Notes: generated from the sequence alone by a model not told the origin. Shown: positions 9,693-19,237, numbered from the stretch's first letter. The stretch: 64,000 bases of DNA from Bacteroidia bacterium (GCA_020847635.1 JADLBQ010000072.1:1-64000); one strand, 5' to 3'. Numbers and translations are program-made.

Positions 9693-12600
9693 TTAAAAAT
9701 TAATTTCAAGTCCAAGTCTCATTCTTCTTGGCAGACTATAGAAGTTCGGATTTGCTGCTTTCATCCAGTACTGATCAATGAATGCCTGTTGTTGTTCAAC
9801 TGGCAATTGATTAAGTGATTGCTGACCAAGTGCTGAAGCAAGATATCCATCATCATCCGGAACTCCTGTTGCGGCATAAACACCCAAAATATTCTTTGCA
9901 TTTAAGAGATTCTGTACTTGTAAATAGACGTTAATTCCAAGTTCTCTGCTTCCTTCACCCTTCAATTTAATTGCAAATTCCTTGTCCAGTCGCAAATCAA
10001 TCCGGGTTTGCCATGGTAATCTGGAACCGTTAATTGATCCCTTTACCGCTCCGACACCTTCCTGCTGGACTCCCAGATTTGCAATCTGATTTGAAATATC
10101 TGAGTTAGCAGTATAGGGAGTTCCTGAATTTAAACGGAATACCAGATTCGCACCGGCATTGGCAAAAATTTGCTTGCCAAACAGCATCGGGCCATTGTAG
10201 TCTTTCCCACTGGAATAACGATAATCAACAGATGCAACCAATACATGTCGTTGGTCAAAATCAAGCGGAGTCAGTGTCCTCAAATTTGGTAATCCATTAG
10301 CCAACAGCTTGGTAGAGACCTGGTCATTAGATCCGGTTCCTTCTGCAAACTGAAGGGTATAATTCAGGTTCAGCCTGATGTTGCCAACTCTGCGTAAATC
10401 ATACGAAAGGATGACTCCTTTAACCGTCCCAAAATCAAAATTTCCGTAAGTCTGATAGGTTTTGGGATATGCAAAAGGCAATTGAATTAACTGAATCATG
10501 TCTTTTAATTCGCGATAGAATGCGGAAATGCTAAGTGCCGAACTCTTGGTTAATGCTTGCTTAAAACCAAGCTCATAATCAACTGTTCTTTCCGGTTTTA
10601 ATGATGGATTTGAAAACAACGGACCCTGGTCAATTTCCCAATAAAGATAACTTAAAGGATCATTTCTCAGTCTTCCGGATGGACGCTGAGTCAACACATC
10701 ATAATGCGCAAAGAACTGGGCTTCATCAGAAATCGGGAACGAAAAAGCGACACGCGGCATCACTGTGATTTGTGGCTCATAATCTTTAAAGCTACGGTTT
10801 GCGTCAAAGAATTCACCTTCAATTGCCCGGGGCATTGCCAGCCGGGTGTCTTCAAGGTAGGGGTAAATAACAGTTGTAGAGTTAATCTGAGCAAGCAATG
10901 ATGGATCGGTTACAACTGCACCAGAAGCATCGTACCAGGTATTTCCATCGCGATAACCGATAATTTCATTAACTGATGGATTTGAAATATCAACAACATA
11001 AGGTACAAAATCATCACCAATGTTGTCTGGCCTGTTGGGAATATTCAACTGACCCACTGTTTTTGTCGGATAAAGAGTATAGGGGTCAGTTAACACTTTT
11101 TGATTCGCATCAAAGCGGTCAACACGAACTCCAATGATAAAAATTAAGTCATTGATATCAAATTTATCCTGAACATAAAATGCCATGTAATTCGGACGGA
11201 AAGCATCTACCGCCCTTTCTGCCGGTTTGCCGTTACTGCCCCGTTTAAAAAAGGATTCATAAGATGGCTTGCCGCTAAGTTTTTTTCCTGTATAATCAAA
11301 ACCATAATATGAGATCAATGTTGAACCGTTATTGAAAAGTTCATCAGGAGTAAAAAGGCTTAGCGAGAAATTATCACGGTCATAGGAATCAAGATCTACA
11401 TAATCCGTTATCCCCAACCCTAATTGCTTTCTTACATTTTCATAAAATCCGGGAATTCCACTGGTATTCAGATAAGATGGCTGCCAGTAGGCTGTATCGG
11501 GTCCGTAGGTGTAGGTACCGCTGTTTAAAAGCAGATTCGAATTAGCTAACTGCCTCATCTTACCCCATAAACTCCTCGGAGAAACAGCAAAGTATCTTTC
11601 AACCCGTTGCTCATACTCAAAGCCAAGCATGATGTTATGGTTTTTAATATCCGTTGAAAATGCAAACTTACCCGTGTATTGATTCTGCTCAAGGTTAGTA
11701 TATAAATTAAAGACATTTCCAAATGGAATCCAGAGACCGAAAATCAAACCCGGGGCTGAACCATTAATAAGAGCATTGTTATTAATCACATCACTACTGG
11801 TTTTGGGCAGAATTCCTATTGAATTTGCATAATCATAGTAGGCTTGTGTATATGCCTGTGATTCCGGGTTTACATTACCTGGAGTAAAGGTATAATTATA
11901 GTACGAAATACCAGCCTGAGTAACTGTGGTATAATTATTAGAATCCAACGGATCGTAATAGATTGTATCGCCCGTCAGATAAACAGGTCTTTGCTGCTGG
12001 GTGAATTTACCAATATACCCGTAATCAAAGTAGTTATCTTTGAAATCCTTATTCTGCCTGTTCTGGGTAAACTGAGACAGATCGAACTGCAGTGTATAAT
12101 AGGCGTTTTTCAGCAAGGATGATGATTTTTCATCTGAGTTGCTTAGTTTATGAGTAAAACGGATGAATGCATTCGTATTGGACTCAACCCTGTTTTCATT
12201 ATTAGAGGTATTGAATAACATATAATTTAAACTAAATAGATTCACATCCAGCTTATCATAACTTCCTCCAATAGTTACATTCATGTTTTTTGTTGGAGCA
12301 ATATCAATTTTCCCGTTAATCCGGAATGCCTTTGAGTTGTTATTATTCTTGTAATTGATTTTTTCAACATCATTTGCCGTAATACTGACAGCTCTTGGCT
12401 CAAGAGCTGAACCAATAGAATTCAATTTGAGCGGATCTTTCTTTAATTCATCAAGTACACCTTCTTTAAGCTGCCAGGTTCCTACAGCTGACGGATCCCT
12501 GTCTTTATCCTTTTGATATTCAGCTGACAGGAAGAAACCGGCAATTGGTCTTTTCCCGGATTCTGTCTTTTTGCTAAAAATAGGGCCTGAAACATTGGCT

Positions 12601-13358
12601 CCAATCAGATTATAGCCATAATCATCAAAGAGTTCAGAGGTTACTACTTCAATTCCTCCGCTGATTTCTTCAGCCGGTCCTCTTGTAGATACGACAATCA
12701 CACCACCGGTATTATCTCCATATTGAGCTTCAAGACCTCCGGTTTTTACTGTAATCTGTTCAACCGCTGATTGTGGCAGTCGTAAAGCACCCCGAACACG
12801 GATACCATCAACGATAAAATCAGTTGCGTCACTTCGTGAACCGCGAACATTAATCGCCTTATTTTCATCGGTCTGAACAATACCTGCACTGGTTGCAGCA
12901 ATTGCAGTTACACTCCGTGTTGGAGCTTGTTGAATTTGTTCAGTTGTAATGGTTTGCTGGGTTGAAGTCTGCCCTTTGTCAATAATTGGTTGTTTATAGG
13001 TTGATATTTCAACTGCCTGAATATCAACAGCACCTTTGCCTAGTTTGAGATCCTGATAAGTGATCTTATCAGCTGAAACCAGGATATCTTTAACTTCAAA
13101 AGCGGTATATCCAACAAATGAAGCTTTCACATTATAATTACCTGGCGATAACGGTTTAATGGTGTATTTCCCATCCATATCAGTTTGTGCACCTCCTGCC
13201 TGCCTTCCGTTTATTTCAGCTATCACATTAGCAAAAGGTAGTGGTTCGCCTGTTGATTTGTCAAGTACTCGTCCACTAATAGATCCTGTGTTCTGTGAAT
13301 ATGCGTTAATTCCTAAAACGCAAAACATGGCTACCGCCAAATAACATTTTCTTAGCAT
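9693..13358 (-). CDS. TonB-dependent receptor with carboxypeptidase-regulatory-like N-domain
   Basis: The 1221-aa protein has a signal peptide (MLRKCYLAVAMFCVLGINAYSQ). A CarboxypepD_reg-like domain follows (GSISGRVLDKSTGEPLPFANV), then a plug domain (INVRGSRSDATDFIVDGIRV) and a long beta-barrel ending in RMRLGLEINF. This is the SusC-like/TonB-receptor architecture of Bacteroidota. No SusD partner is adjacent; instead the downstream genes are a giant secreted protein and a PorV/PorQ-like barrel. The ligand is unknown. Of the genes in this unit it has the longest upstream gap, so the promoter is probably just ahead of it. Confidence 0.88.
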   Translation of the reverse strand: MLRKCYLAVAMFCVLGINAYSQNTGSISGRVLDKSTGEPLPFANVIAEINGRQAGGAQTDMDGKYTIKPLSPGNYNVKASFVGYTAFEVKDILVSADKITYQDLKLGKGAVDIQAVEISTYKQPIIDKGQTSTQQTITTEQIQQAPTRSVTAIAATSAGIVQTDENKAINVRGSRSDATDFIVDGIRVRGALRLPQSAVEQITVKTGGLEAQYGDNTGGVIVVSTRGPAEEISGGIEVVTSELFDDYGYNLIGANVSGPIFSKKTESGKRPIAGFFLSAEYQKDKDRDPSAVGTWQLKEGVLDELKKDPLKLNSIGSALEPRAVSITANDVEKINYKNNNNSKAFRINGKIDIAPTKNMNVTIGGSYDKLDVNLFSLNYMLFNTSNNENRVESNTNAFIRFTHKLSNSDEKSSSLLKNAYYTLQFDLSQFTQNRQNKDFKDNYFDYGYIGKFTQQQRPVYLTGDTIYYDPLDSNNYTTVTQAGISYYNYTFTPGNVNPESQAYTQAYYDYANSIGILPKTSSDVINNNALINGSAPGLIFGLWIPFGNVFNLYTNLEQNQYTGKFAFSTDIKNHNIMLGFEYEQRVERYFAVSPRSLWGKMRQLANSNLLLNSGTYTYGPDTAYWQPSYLNTSGIPGFYENVRKQLGLGITDYVDLDSYDRDNFSLSLFTPDELFNNGSTLISYYGFDYTGKKLSGKPSYESFFKRGSNGKPAERAVDAFRPNYMAFYVQDKFDINDLIFIIGVRVDRFDANQKVLTDPYTLYPTKTVGQLNIPNRPDNIGDDFVPYVVDISNPSVNEIIGYRDGNTWYDASGAVVTDPSLLAQINSTTVIYPYLEDTRLAMPRAIEGEFFDANRSFKDYEPQITVMPRVAFSFPISDEAQFFAHYDVLTQRPSGRLRNDPLSYLYWEIDQGPLFSNPSLKPERTVDYELGFKQALTKSSALSISAFYRELKDMIQLIQLPFAYPKTYQTYGNFDFGTVKGVILSYDLRRVGNIRLNLNYTLQFAEGTGSNDQVSTKLLANGLPNLRTLTPLDFDQRHVLVASVDYRYSSGKDYNGPMLFGKQIFANAGANLVFRLNSGTPYTANSDISNQIANLGVQQEGVGAVKGSINGSRLPWQTRIDLRLDKEFAIKLKGEGSRELGINVYLQVQNLLNAKNILGVYAATGVPDDDGYLASALGQQSLNQLPVEQQQAFIDQYWMKAANPNFYSLPRRMRLGLEINF

Positions 13359-13402
13359 ATTTTTCTCGATTAGTTCAGGTTTAATTGAATTTTAAGGGTG
13401 CG

Positions 13403-13430
13403 TAAAAATATAAACTTTTATGAAGTGCAA
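13403..13430 (-). promoter_or_regulatory. Possible promoter of the TonB receptor operon
   Basis: On the minus strand TTG is followed after 17 nt by TATTTTTA, a 7/8 match to the Bacteroidota -7 element TAnnTTTG, about 44 nt before the start codon. The region is very AT-rich, so a chance match is possible. Confidence 0.3.
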
Positions 13431-13490
13431 AATTTTTGTTAATTTTTTTTTCTTTTTTACTTTTCTTATATTCTTCGGCTCTGACTGATT

Positions 13491-13919
13491 TCAGTGATAA
13501 GGTCTGTTTATAATTTCTGCATAAATTACTGCTTGCCGAAGATCAAATGAGTCAAGATCAAAATGACTGATCAACTCCTTGCCACTGCTTATTTCATATT
13601 CAGAAGGTACTTCCTCATGGTATAAACCAGCCCGATAATTAAATGAAGATTCTTCTGATGCGGGTGCTGGTTGCCGCACTTCCTTCTGAGTTTTTGATTT
13701 AACGGAAATTGGTTGTTCAGGTAATCCCGGACTTCTCCTTTCAAGCTGAGCAACCGGCTTCTTTACTGGCTTAGGCGGTAATTCAGATTCGATAAATTCC
13801 TGCGAAACAGGTACCTGCTTTTTCTGACCGGGTCTGTTTTGCTGAACTTTTCTGAAATTCTTTGAGACCAACCAGATGATCGCAGCAACAACATAAATGA
13901 TTACCTCAAAATCTTTCAT
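13491..13919 (-). CDS. Small membrane-anchored protein of unknown function
   Basis: The 142-aa protein has one N-terminal membrane segment (EVIIYVVAAIIWLVS, about residues 4-20). A basic cytoplasmic-type stretch, a Pro/Lys/Glu-rich disordered middle, and an ordered-looking C-terminus ending FDLRQAVIYAEIINRPYH follow. The sharp end with charged and aromatic residues looks like a conserved docking motif, but I can assign no family. It lies between the TonB receptor and the R2-like gene on the same strand, with a 121-nt gap after the latter. No enzyme motif is visible. Confidence 0.6.
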   Translation of the reverse strand: MKDFEVIIYVVAAIIWLVSKNFRKVQQNRPGQKKQVPVSQEFIESELPPKPVKKPVAQLERRSPGLPEQPISVKSKTQKEVRQPAPASEESSFNYRAGLYHEEVPSEYEISSGKELISHFDLDSFDLRQAVIYAEIINRPYH

Positions 13920-14040
13920 GCCTCAAAAGTAGATTTTGATTTTAAATTTCCAACCTCGCCTGATTAGTTAAAGCAATATAATGCAGGAAAATAAACCTGA
14001 AAACAGGTTAGCTTATTAAGTTCTTAGAATAAATGGTTAT

Positions 14041-15006
14041 TTAAAAAATATATTCTGAAGAATCATCCTCCCGGGAAACCGGCAGCTTGTTTTTCTCAAC
14101 TTCATTTACCAAAAATATTGACGCACGATTCTCAAAAATCTCAGAATCTGTTGGTACTACCGGCCTCGTTATGAAGTCAAATGGATTCAATGCATGATAA
14201 TATTTCTCATATCCAAACTCTGTCAGTAGTTCGTCTGCAGTATTTTCGACAAATTGATTTATCAGATTCTGATTCAAACCGGTCAAGGTAACCGGAAGCG
14301 ACTCAGCAATAAAATGCTTTTCATAATCAACTGCTTCTTTAAGGATGTGTAAAACATCATTCCATGCAAGCTTCTCACCAATCATCAGATAAATCTGACA
14401 GATAAAATTACTGTTCAACTGCTTAAAAGTAGAAATCCTTTGATATAGCCCGGTAAGACCCGGCATAAATCCACGTCTTTGCAGCCATGATAAAGCACAA
14501 TGGCTGCCGCTGAAAAAAATTCGATGAGTGACTGCAACTGGTATAAGCCAATTAACTGGTTGCTTACTCCCGGTTTTTCTTTTGACCCAATCTTCCTTAT
14601 TACGAATGCTTTTAATACAGGCCATTGTATCAGCCAGGCTCCTACCTTTCCGGGAATTGCTAACACATAAGGTTAACAATTCAAAAAGCATATCCGACTG
14701 GGCTACACCCATTCTGGATGCGAATTCATTAAAACTTTGAAGCTCATTATTGCCGGCTTCATTCATTAATCTTAATCTGAGTTTCTCATTCAGATGATTA
14801 CTACCGGCAAGACAAGCGATACTGTAGCCGATATAATGTTGTTCATTTTCATTTAATAATTCCCAGTCTTTAACATCAGCACTCCAGTTTATGGCTTCAT
14901 ACGTGCCAAAATCCCGGATAAAGTTTTTATATAAATTCTGAATTTCCAGATTTTGAAAAGAGAGCAGGTTAAGCCATTCTTTGTTTCTGTTAAATAGTAT
15001 TTCCAT
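14041..15006 (-). CDS. Class I ribonucleotide reductase R2-like protein lacking all metal ligands (pseudoenzyme)
   Basis: The 321-aa protein aligns end to end with NrdB/R2. Landmarks are WELLNENEQHYI, IFFSGSHCALSWLQRRGFMPGL, LPVTLTGLNQNLINQFVENTAD and HALNPFDFI. Against mouse R2 from memory, D139 becomes N70, E170 G100, H173 Q103, E233 H161, E267 K195 and H270 N198. Radical Tyr177 becomes L107. The radical-transfer residues W103, D266 and Y370 become G34, F194 and F298. It therefore cannot hold the dimetal centre or radical. The acidic/aromatic C-terminal tail (SREDDSSEYIF) resembles the R1-binding tail. The frame is intact and ordinary in composition, so it is not simple decay. A structural or regulatory subunit like yeast Rnr4 is my inference. 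No nrdA or normal nrdB is in the window. Confidence 0.85.
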   Translation of the reverse strand: MEILFNRNKEWLNLLSFQNLEIQNLYKNFIRDFGTYEAINWSADVKDWELLNENEQHYIGYSIACLAGSNHLNEKLRLRLMNEAGNNELQSFNEFASRMGVAQSDMLFELLTLCVSNSRKGRSLADTMACIKSIRNKEDWVKRKTGSKQPVNWLIPVAVTHRIFFSGSHCALSWLQRRGFMPGLTGLYQRISTFKQLNSNFICQIYLMIGEKLAWNDVLHILKEAVDYEKHFIAESLPVTLTGLNQNLINQFVENTADELLTEFGYEKYYHALNPFDFITRPVVPTDSEIFENRASIFLVNEVEKNKLPVSREDDSSEYIF

Positions 15007-15258
15007 AACGCTTTAATATCTGTTTTAAAAAAGATAAAAACGAACTTCAAACTGATTGATCATTCAAGTAGTTCTCTGCCTGCTCTTTTGAAGAGTAGTA
15101 ATAAAACACATGCTGACCTAATATATTCTTATTTTGGAATAAAATTACCTTGTGGCATCATTATAATTAAAACCGTTCAATTGTTTTTATTAACAAAAGA
15201 ACTGTTTAAGAACTGCCTGCCGGGAGATTTTATTGAATCAGGAGTTTCTGATTCAGTA

Positions 15259-17238
15259 TCATTCAATTCCATTGAGTTTCAAAAAGGCATCAAGCTTTGG
15301 TTCGCGTCCGAGAAAATTCTTAACCAGTTGAGATTCTTCTTCGGTCGCCCCTTTTTCAAGAACCTCACCTAGGTATTTCAAGCCCATCTCCGGATTCAGC
15401 ATTCCTGCCTTTCTAATTTCAAGATACATATCATCGGCATAAACCCGCGCCCACATGTAACTGTAATAGCCAGCGGCATAATCTTTCAGATGACCAAATG
15501 AGGTTTCAAAATGTGTTCCTTCAACAAACGGGAATAAGGTGATAGAATTCTGGAGTTCACGAACCACTTCGGTGGTTGATTGGCTTTTTATATCAAATTG
15601 ATCATGATAAGTCATGTCCAGCGAAGCATAGAAAATCTGTTGAAGCAGAAATATTCCACTGTTGACATTACGGGCATCAATCATTTTTTTGAAAGTCACC
15701 TCCGGCAAGACCTCACCTGTTTTATAATGATGGGCGAATAGTTTAAGTGACTCATAATCCCATGCCCAATTTTCAAATAACTGTGAAGGGACTTCCACAA
15801 AATCAATGGCTGTATTTGTACCTGCAAAATAGTAAACCGGTGACCGGGTAAGCAGGTGATGAGTTAAATGTCCGAACTCATGAAAAAGAGTAACTACCTC
15901 GTTATGCGTGAGCAGAGAAGGTAACTCAGCAGTCGGTTTTGGAAAGTTACAAACTAATGCTGCCGAAGGTGTCTGATAAGTGCCGTCTGCCAGTTGCTTG
16001 CCCCCAGTAATACCAAAACAGGCAGCATGACTGAATTTATTTTTTCTTGGAAACAGGTCAAGATAAAAATGAGCAATTTTGTTCTCTTCCCGGATTACTT
16101 CAAAATAACGTGTATCCTTATGCCAGACAGGTTGGTTTTCTTTTTCGGTTATTTTGACTCCAAAAAGCTTTTCACATATCGCAAAAATCCCTTTCAGTAC
16201 AGAATCAATTGGAAAATATTCTTTCAGTTTTTGCGAATCGAGGTGATAACGGTCCAACAAGAGCTTTTCAGTAAAATAACCACTTTGCCAAGAAAGGATT
16301 GGATCTTCACTCCCGGTTTCTTCTTTTTTAATTTGTATCAGTAAAGCATAATCCTTTCTTGCTTTTGGGGTAATCTTTTGCTGCAATGATTTTTCAAAAT
16401 TCCAAACTGCTTGAGGTGTTTTGGCAACATTATCCGTCAGATTATAATCGGCATAGCTCCGATATCCCAACAATGCAGCCATACGGTTTCTGGCACTAAT
16501 TAGTTTATTAAGTACTTCTTGATTAGCCTTTGCCCGTGTTACGAAAGCGGTATAAAGTTTTTTTCTCGCATCATCACTCTTGCAAAACTTCATGAATGGA
16601 TGGTAATCAGGATAATCAAGGGTTACCAGAATAGAGCCATCTGGTTGTTTTCGTTGTCTGATATAGGATTCGGGTAATCCATCTGCTTCTTCAGCTGTAA
16701 AGCGGAATTCATGGTGGTCTGAATCAATATTATTGCTGAATTCAATACCAAGATCAGAAATTGTATCCTTAATTTTTTTAAGCTCAGTGCGGCTATTTTC
16801 ATCCAGATTACAACCGTTTCGCTCAAAACTGCTAATTATCTTATCCATCAGCCTGGCCTGCCATCCGCCAAGGTGATTCTTTTTATAAACTGGTTTAACT
16901 GCCTCATACAGTTCCGAATCTAACGATATACTGTTAAACATTTTCCCGGTTTCAGCCAATGAGATCATGGCTTGTTTGCGTATTTCTTCAGTAGGGTGGG
17001 TATTACTGATTAAGTCTAACAGATTATGCATCCTCCCCAGCTGGTTATACAAATCATCGATTCTAAGAAACGTATTCTCAAAAGTCTTTTTCGATTTGAG
17101 AGATTTAATTTCGGTTAGGATATCTTCTGAAGAAGAAATCACTGTCTTTGCAGCCTGATCAATTAAACCGGCTTTCAGATCTGTAAAATTAACCGGCAAA
17201 CTGTAATCACCGGTTAGAGCCAACACACTTTGTTTCAT
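15259..17238 (-). CDS. M3 family zinc metallopeptidase (oligopeptidase / dipeptidyl carboxypeptidase type)
   Basis: The 659-aa protein has the M3 zinc motif HEFGH in VVTLFHEFGHLTHHLLT near residue 450. The second-shell regions NWAWDYESLKLFAHH and YYSYMWARVYADDM are typical of thimet/Dcp-type oligopeptidases. No signal peptide is seen (it starts MKQSVLALTGDYSLP), so it is probably cytoplasmic and degrades short peptides. It follows rnc by 37 nt on the same strand and may be transcribed from the acpP-fabF-rnc unit. Length is normal for the family. Whether it is an endopeptidase or a dipeptidyl carboxypeptidase cannot be told from this. Confidence 0.92.
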   Translation of the reverse strand: MKQSVLALTGDYSLPVNFTDLKAGLIDQAAKTVISSSEDILTEIKSLKSKKTFENTFLRIDDLYNQLGRMHNLLDLISNTHPTEEIRKQAMISLAETGKMFNSISLDSELYEAVKPVYKKNHLGGWQARLMDKIISSFERNGCNLDENSRTELKKIKDTISDLGIEFSNNIDSDHHEFRFTAEEADGLPESYIRQRKQPDGSILVTLDYPDYHPFMKFCKSDDARKKLYTAFVTRAKANQEVLNKLISARNRMAALLGYRSYADYNLTDNVAKTPQAVWNFEKSLQQKITPKARKDYALLIQIKKEETGSEDPILSWQSGYFTEKLLLDRYHLDSQKLKEYFPIDSVLKGIFAICEKLFGVKITEKENQPVWHKDTRYFEVIREENKIAHFYLDLFPRKNKFSHAACFGITGGKQLADGTYQTPSAALVCNFPKPTAELPSLLTHNEVVTLFHEFGHLTHHLLTRSPVYYFAGTNTAIDFVEVPSQLFENWAWDYESLKLFAHHYKTGEVLPEVTFKKMIDARNVNSGIFLLQQIFYASLDMTYHDQFDIKSQSTTEVVRELQNSITLFPFVEGTHFETSFGHLKDYAAGYYSYMWARVYADDMYLEIRKAGMLNPEMGLKYLGEVLEKGATEEESQLVKNFLGREPKLDAFLKLNGIE

Positions 17239-17275
17239 TTCTGTACCTAATTAAAGAATCTGACGGCAAGAATAA

Positions 17276-17983
17276 TCATATACCGGTAACTTTACAGTAC
17301 GTTTCAGCAGCCAGTTGTTCTGCTTTCTTCTTTAAAAAATCACTGGCGGCTGCAACTTCATTCCCATCAATTTTCAGAATGACTTTAATGAGTCTGGAAT
17401 TAACAGGATCGTCCATTGATTCAAAGATGACCGAATGTTTGTATCGCTGTGCCCAGTTTAGCAGCCTGCTTTTATAATTCTTTTCTGTGTTTTCAATTTC
17501 ATTTAAGTCCAGATATAATGCTACCATCCGGCCTGTAATAAACTTTCTTGCACTTTGATATCCTTTATCAATATAAACCGCTCCTATGAGGGCTTCTAAT
17601 GCATCACCATACATTGATTTATAGGAACCCGGCTGAGTATCCTTGATAATCAGGGAATCAAGTCCCATTTTGAATGCAATATGTTTAAGATTCTCCCGAC
17701 TTACAATTTTGGCTCTCATTTCAGTAAGAAAGCCTTCATCTCTGAAAGGGAATTTTCTGAAGAGATATTCTGCAATCACAGAACCAAGCACAGCATCACC
17801 CAGATATTCAAGCCGTTCGTTGTTCAGCAGTTTGTTTGCTGCCGAGTGCCTGACCGCTGACACATGGCTTAATGCCAGTTTATACACCGCTATGTTACGC
17901 GGCATAATTCCGGTAAGATTTTTAACGGAAATTATTAGTTTCTTATCGTTACTGAAAACGTACTTAAAATACTCAATAAACAA
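17276..17983 (-). CDS. rnc: Ribonuclease III
   Basis: RNase III cleaves double-stranded RNA in rRNA and mRNA processing. The 235-aa protein has the catalytic signature NERLEYLGDAVLGS and the second acidic block YGDALEALIGAVYIDKG. A C-terminal double-stranded RNA-binding domain begins near NYKSRLLNWAQRYKHSVIF. The start codon at 17983 is TTG, placed directly after the fabF stop (TGATTG). The resulting N-terminus (VFSNDKKLIISVKNLTGIMPRNI) looks like that of other Bacteroidota RNase III, so I keep it; the next Met, before PRN, would truncate the fold. It is cotranscribed with acpP and fabF. Confidence 0.95.
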   Translation of the reverse strand: MFIEYFKYVFSNDKKLIISVKNLTGIMPRNIAVYKLALSHVSAVRHSAANKLLNNERLEYLGDAVLGSVIAEYLFRKFPFRDEGFLTEMRAKIVSRENLKHIAFKMGLDSLIIKDTQPGSYKSMYGDALEALIGAVYIDKGYQSARKFITGRMVALYLDLNEIENTEKNYKSRLLNWAQRYKHSVIFESMDDPVNSRLIKVILKIDGNEVAAASDFLKKKAEQLAAETYCKVTGI

Positions 17984-19237
17984 TCAGAAAATGTATTTTT
18001 TAAAAATAAGGGTTGCATTATGTCCTCCGAAACCAAAAGTATTGCTTAAAGCTGTAGTGATATCCTTTTTGACTGCTTTATGAAAACATAGCTGAAAACG
18101 GGGGTCAACTTCAGGGTCATCGGTAAAATGATTAATTGTTGGCGGAACAATGCCATCCCGAATAGCAAGAATTGAGACCATTGCTTCAACAGCACCTGCG
18201 CCACCCAACAGATGACCGGTCATTGACTTTGTAGAACTGATCAGAATGTTCCAGGCATGCTCTCCGAATGTATGCTGAATGGCTTTCAGTTCCTGCGGGT
18301 CTCCGATGGGGGTACTGGTTCCATGGGTATTAATATAATCTATTTCTTCGGGTTTGATCTTAGCATCTCTCAATGCATTTTCCATTACATGATGAGCGCC
18401 TAAGCCTTCCGGGTGCGGGGCTGTCATGTGGTAAGCATCAGCACTCATCCCGCCTCCAATGACTTCAGCATAAATTTTTGCTCCCCGCTTTTTTGCATGT
18501 TCAAGTTCCTCCAAAATGACACAAACCCCGCCTTCGCCAATTACAAATCCGTCACGGTCTTTATCATAAGGCCGTGAAGCAGTAGCCGGATCATCATTAC
18601 GGACACTTAATGCATGCAATGCATTAAAACCTCCAACTCCCGACTCATTGATGGGGGCTTCGCTCCCTCCGCTAATCATGATGTCAGCCTGATCAAGCCG
18701 GATATAATTAAAAGCATCAATTAATGCATTGGTTGAAGAAGCACAGGCTGAAACGGTAGCAAAATTAGGACCTCTAAAACCATACCTCATCGAGATATGA
18801 CCCGGAGCCAGGTCAATAATCATTTTTGGAATATAAAAAGGATTAAACCGTGGAGTTCCATCCCCTCTTGAAAACTGTATGATCTCATCCTGGAATGTCT
18901 TAATTCCACCTACCCCCGATCCCCAAATTACGCCTACCCTGTCAGGATCAATAGCCGGATTATTTTCTAACCCGGCATCAGCGACACCCTGGGCTGAAAC
19001 TGCAATGGCATAATGAGTGAATGGATCCATCTTTCGGATCTCTTTCCTTTCAATATAATCAGCAGGATCAAACCCTTTTACTTCACAGGCAAAACGGGTT
19101 TTGAATTTTGAAGCATCGAATCGTGTTATAGGACCAGCACCACTGACTCCGGCAACCAGGTTTTTCCATGAGTCTTCAACATTGTTGCCTAAAGGCGTTA
19201 GCGCTCCAAGCCCTGTTACGACAACACGTTTCAGCAT
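17984..19237 (-). CDS. fabF: 3-oxoacyl-ACP synthase II (FabF)
   Basis: FabF elongates fatty acids by condensing acyl groups with malonyl-ACP. At 417 aa it has the normal length. The nucleophile C165 lies in TVSACASSTNALIDAF, and the two histidines lie in NTHGTSTPIGD and KSMTGHLLGGAGAVEA, giving the CHH triad. The GFGGHNATLIF ending is typical. The gene starts 14 nt after acpP, as in many Bacteroidota and other bacteria, and abuts rnc. It acts in the cytoplasm. Confidence 0.97.
   Translation of the reverse strand: MLKRVVVTGLGALTPLGNNVEDSWKNLVAGVSGAGPITRFDASKFKTRFACEVKGFDPADYIERKEIRKMDPFTHYAIAVSAQGVADAGLENNPAIDPDRVGVIWGSGVGGIKTFQDEIIQFSRGDGTPRFNPFYIPKMIIDLAPGHISMRYGFRGPNFATVSACASSTNALIDAFNYIRLDQADIMISGGSEAPINESGVGGFNALHALSVRNDDPATASRPYDKDRDGFVIGEGGVCVILEELEHAKKRGAKIYAEVIGGGMSADAYHMTAPHPEGLGAHHVMENALRDAKIKPEEIDYINTHGTSTPIGDPQELKAIQHTFGEHAWNILISSTKSMTGHLLGGAGAVEAMVSILAIRDGIVPPTINHFTDDPEVDPRFQLCFHKAVKKDITTALSNTFGFGGHNATLIFKKYIF

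Noticed and set aside
15088-15372. Plus-strand ORF of 94 aa beside the M3 peptidase
   Set aside because: Its 3-prime part is antisense to the M3 coding end, and the product has no recognisable feature or signal.
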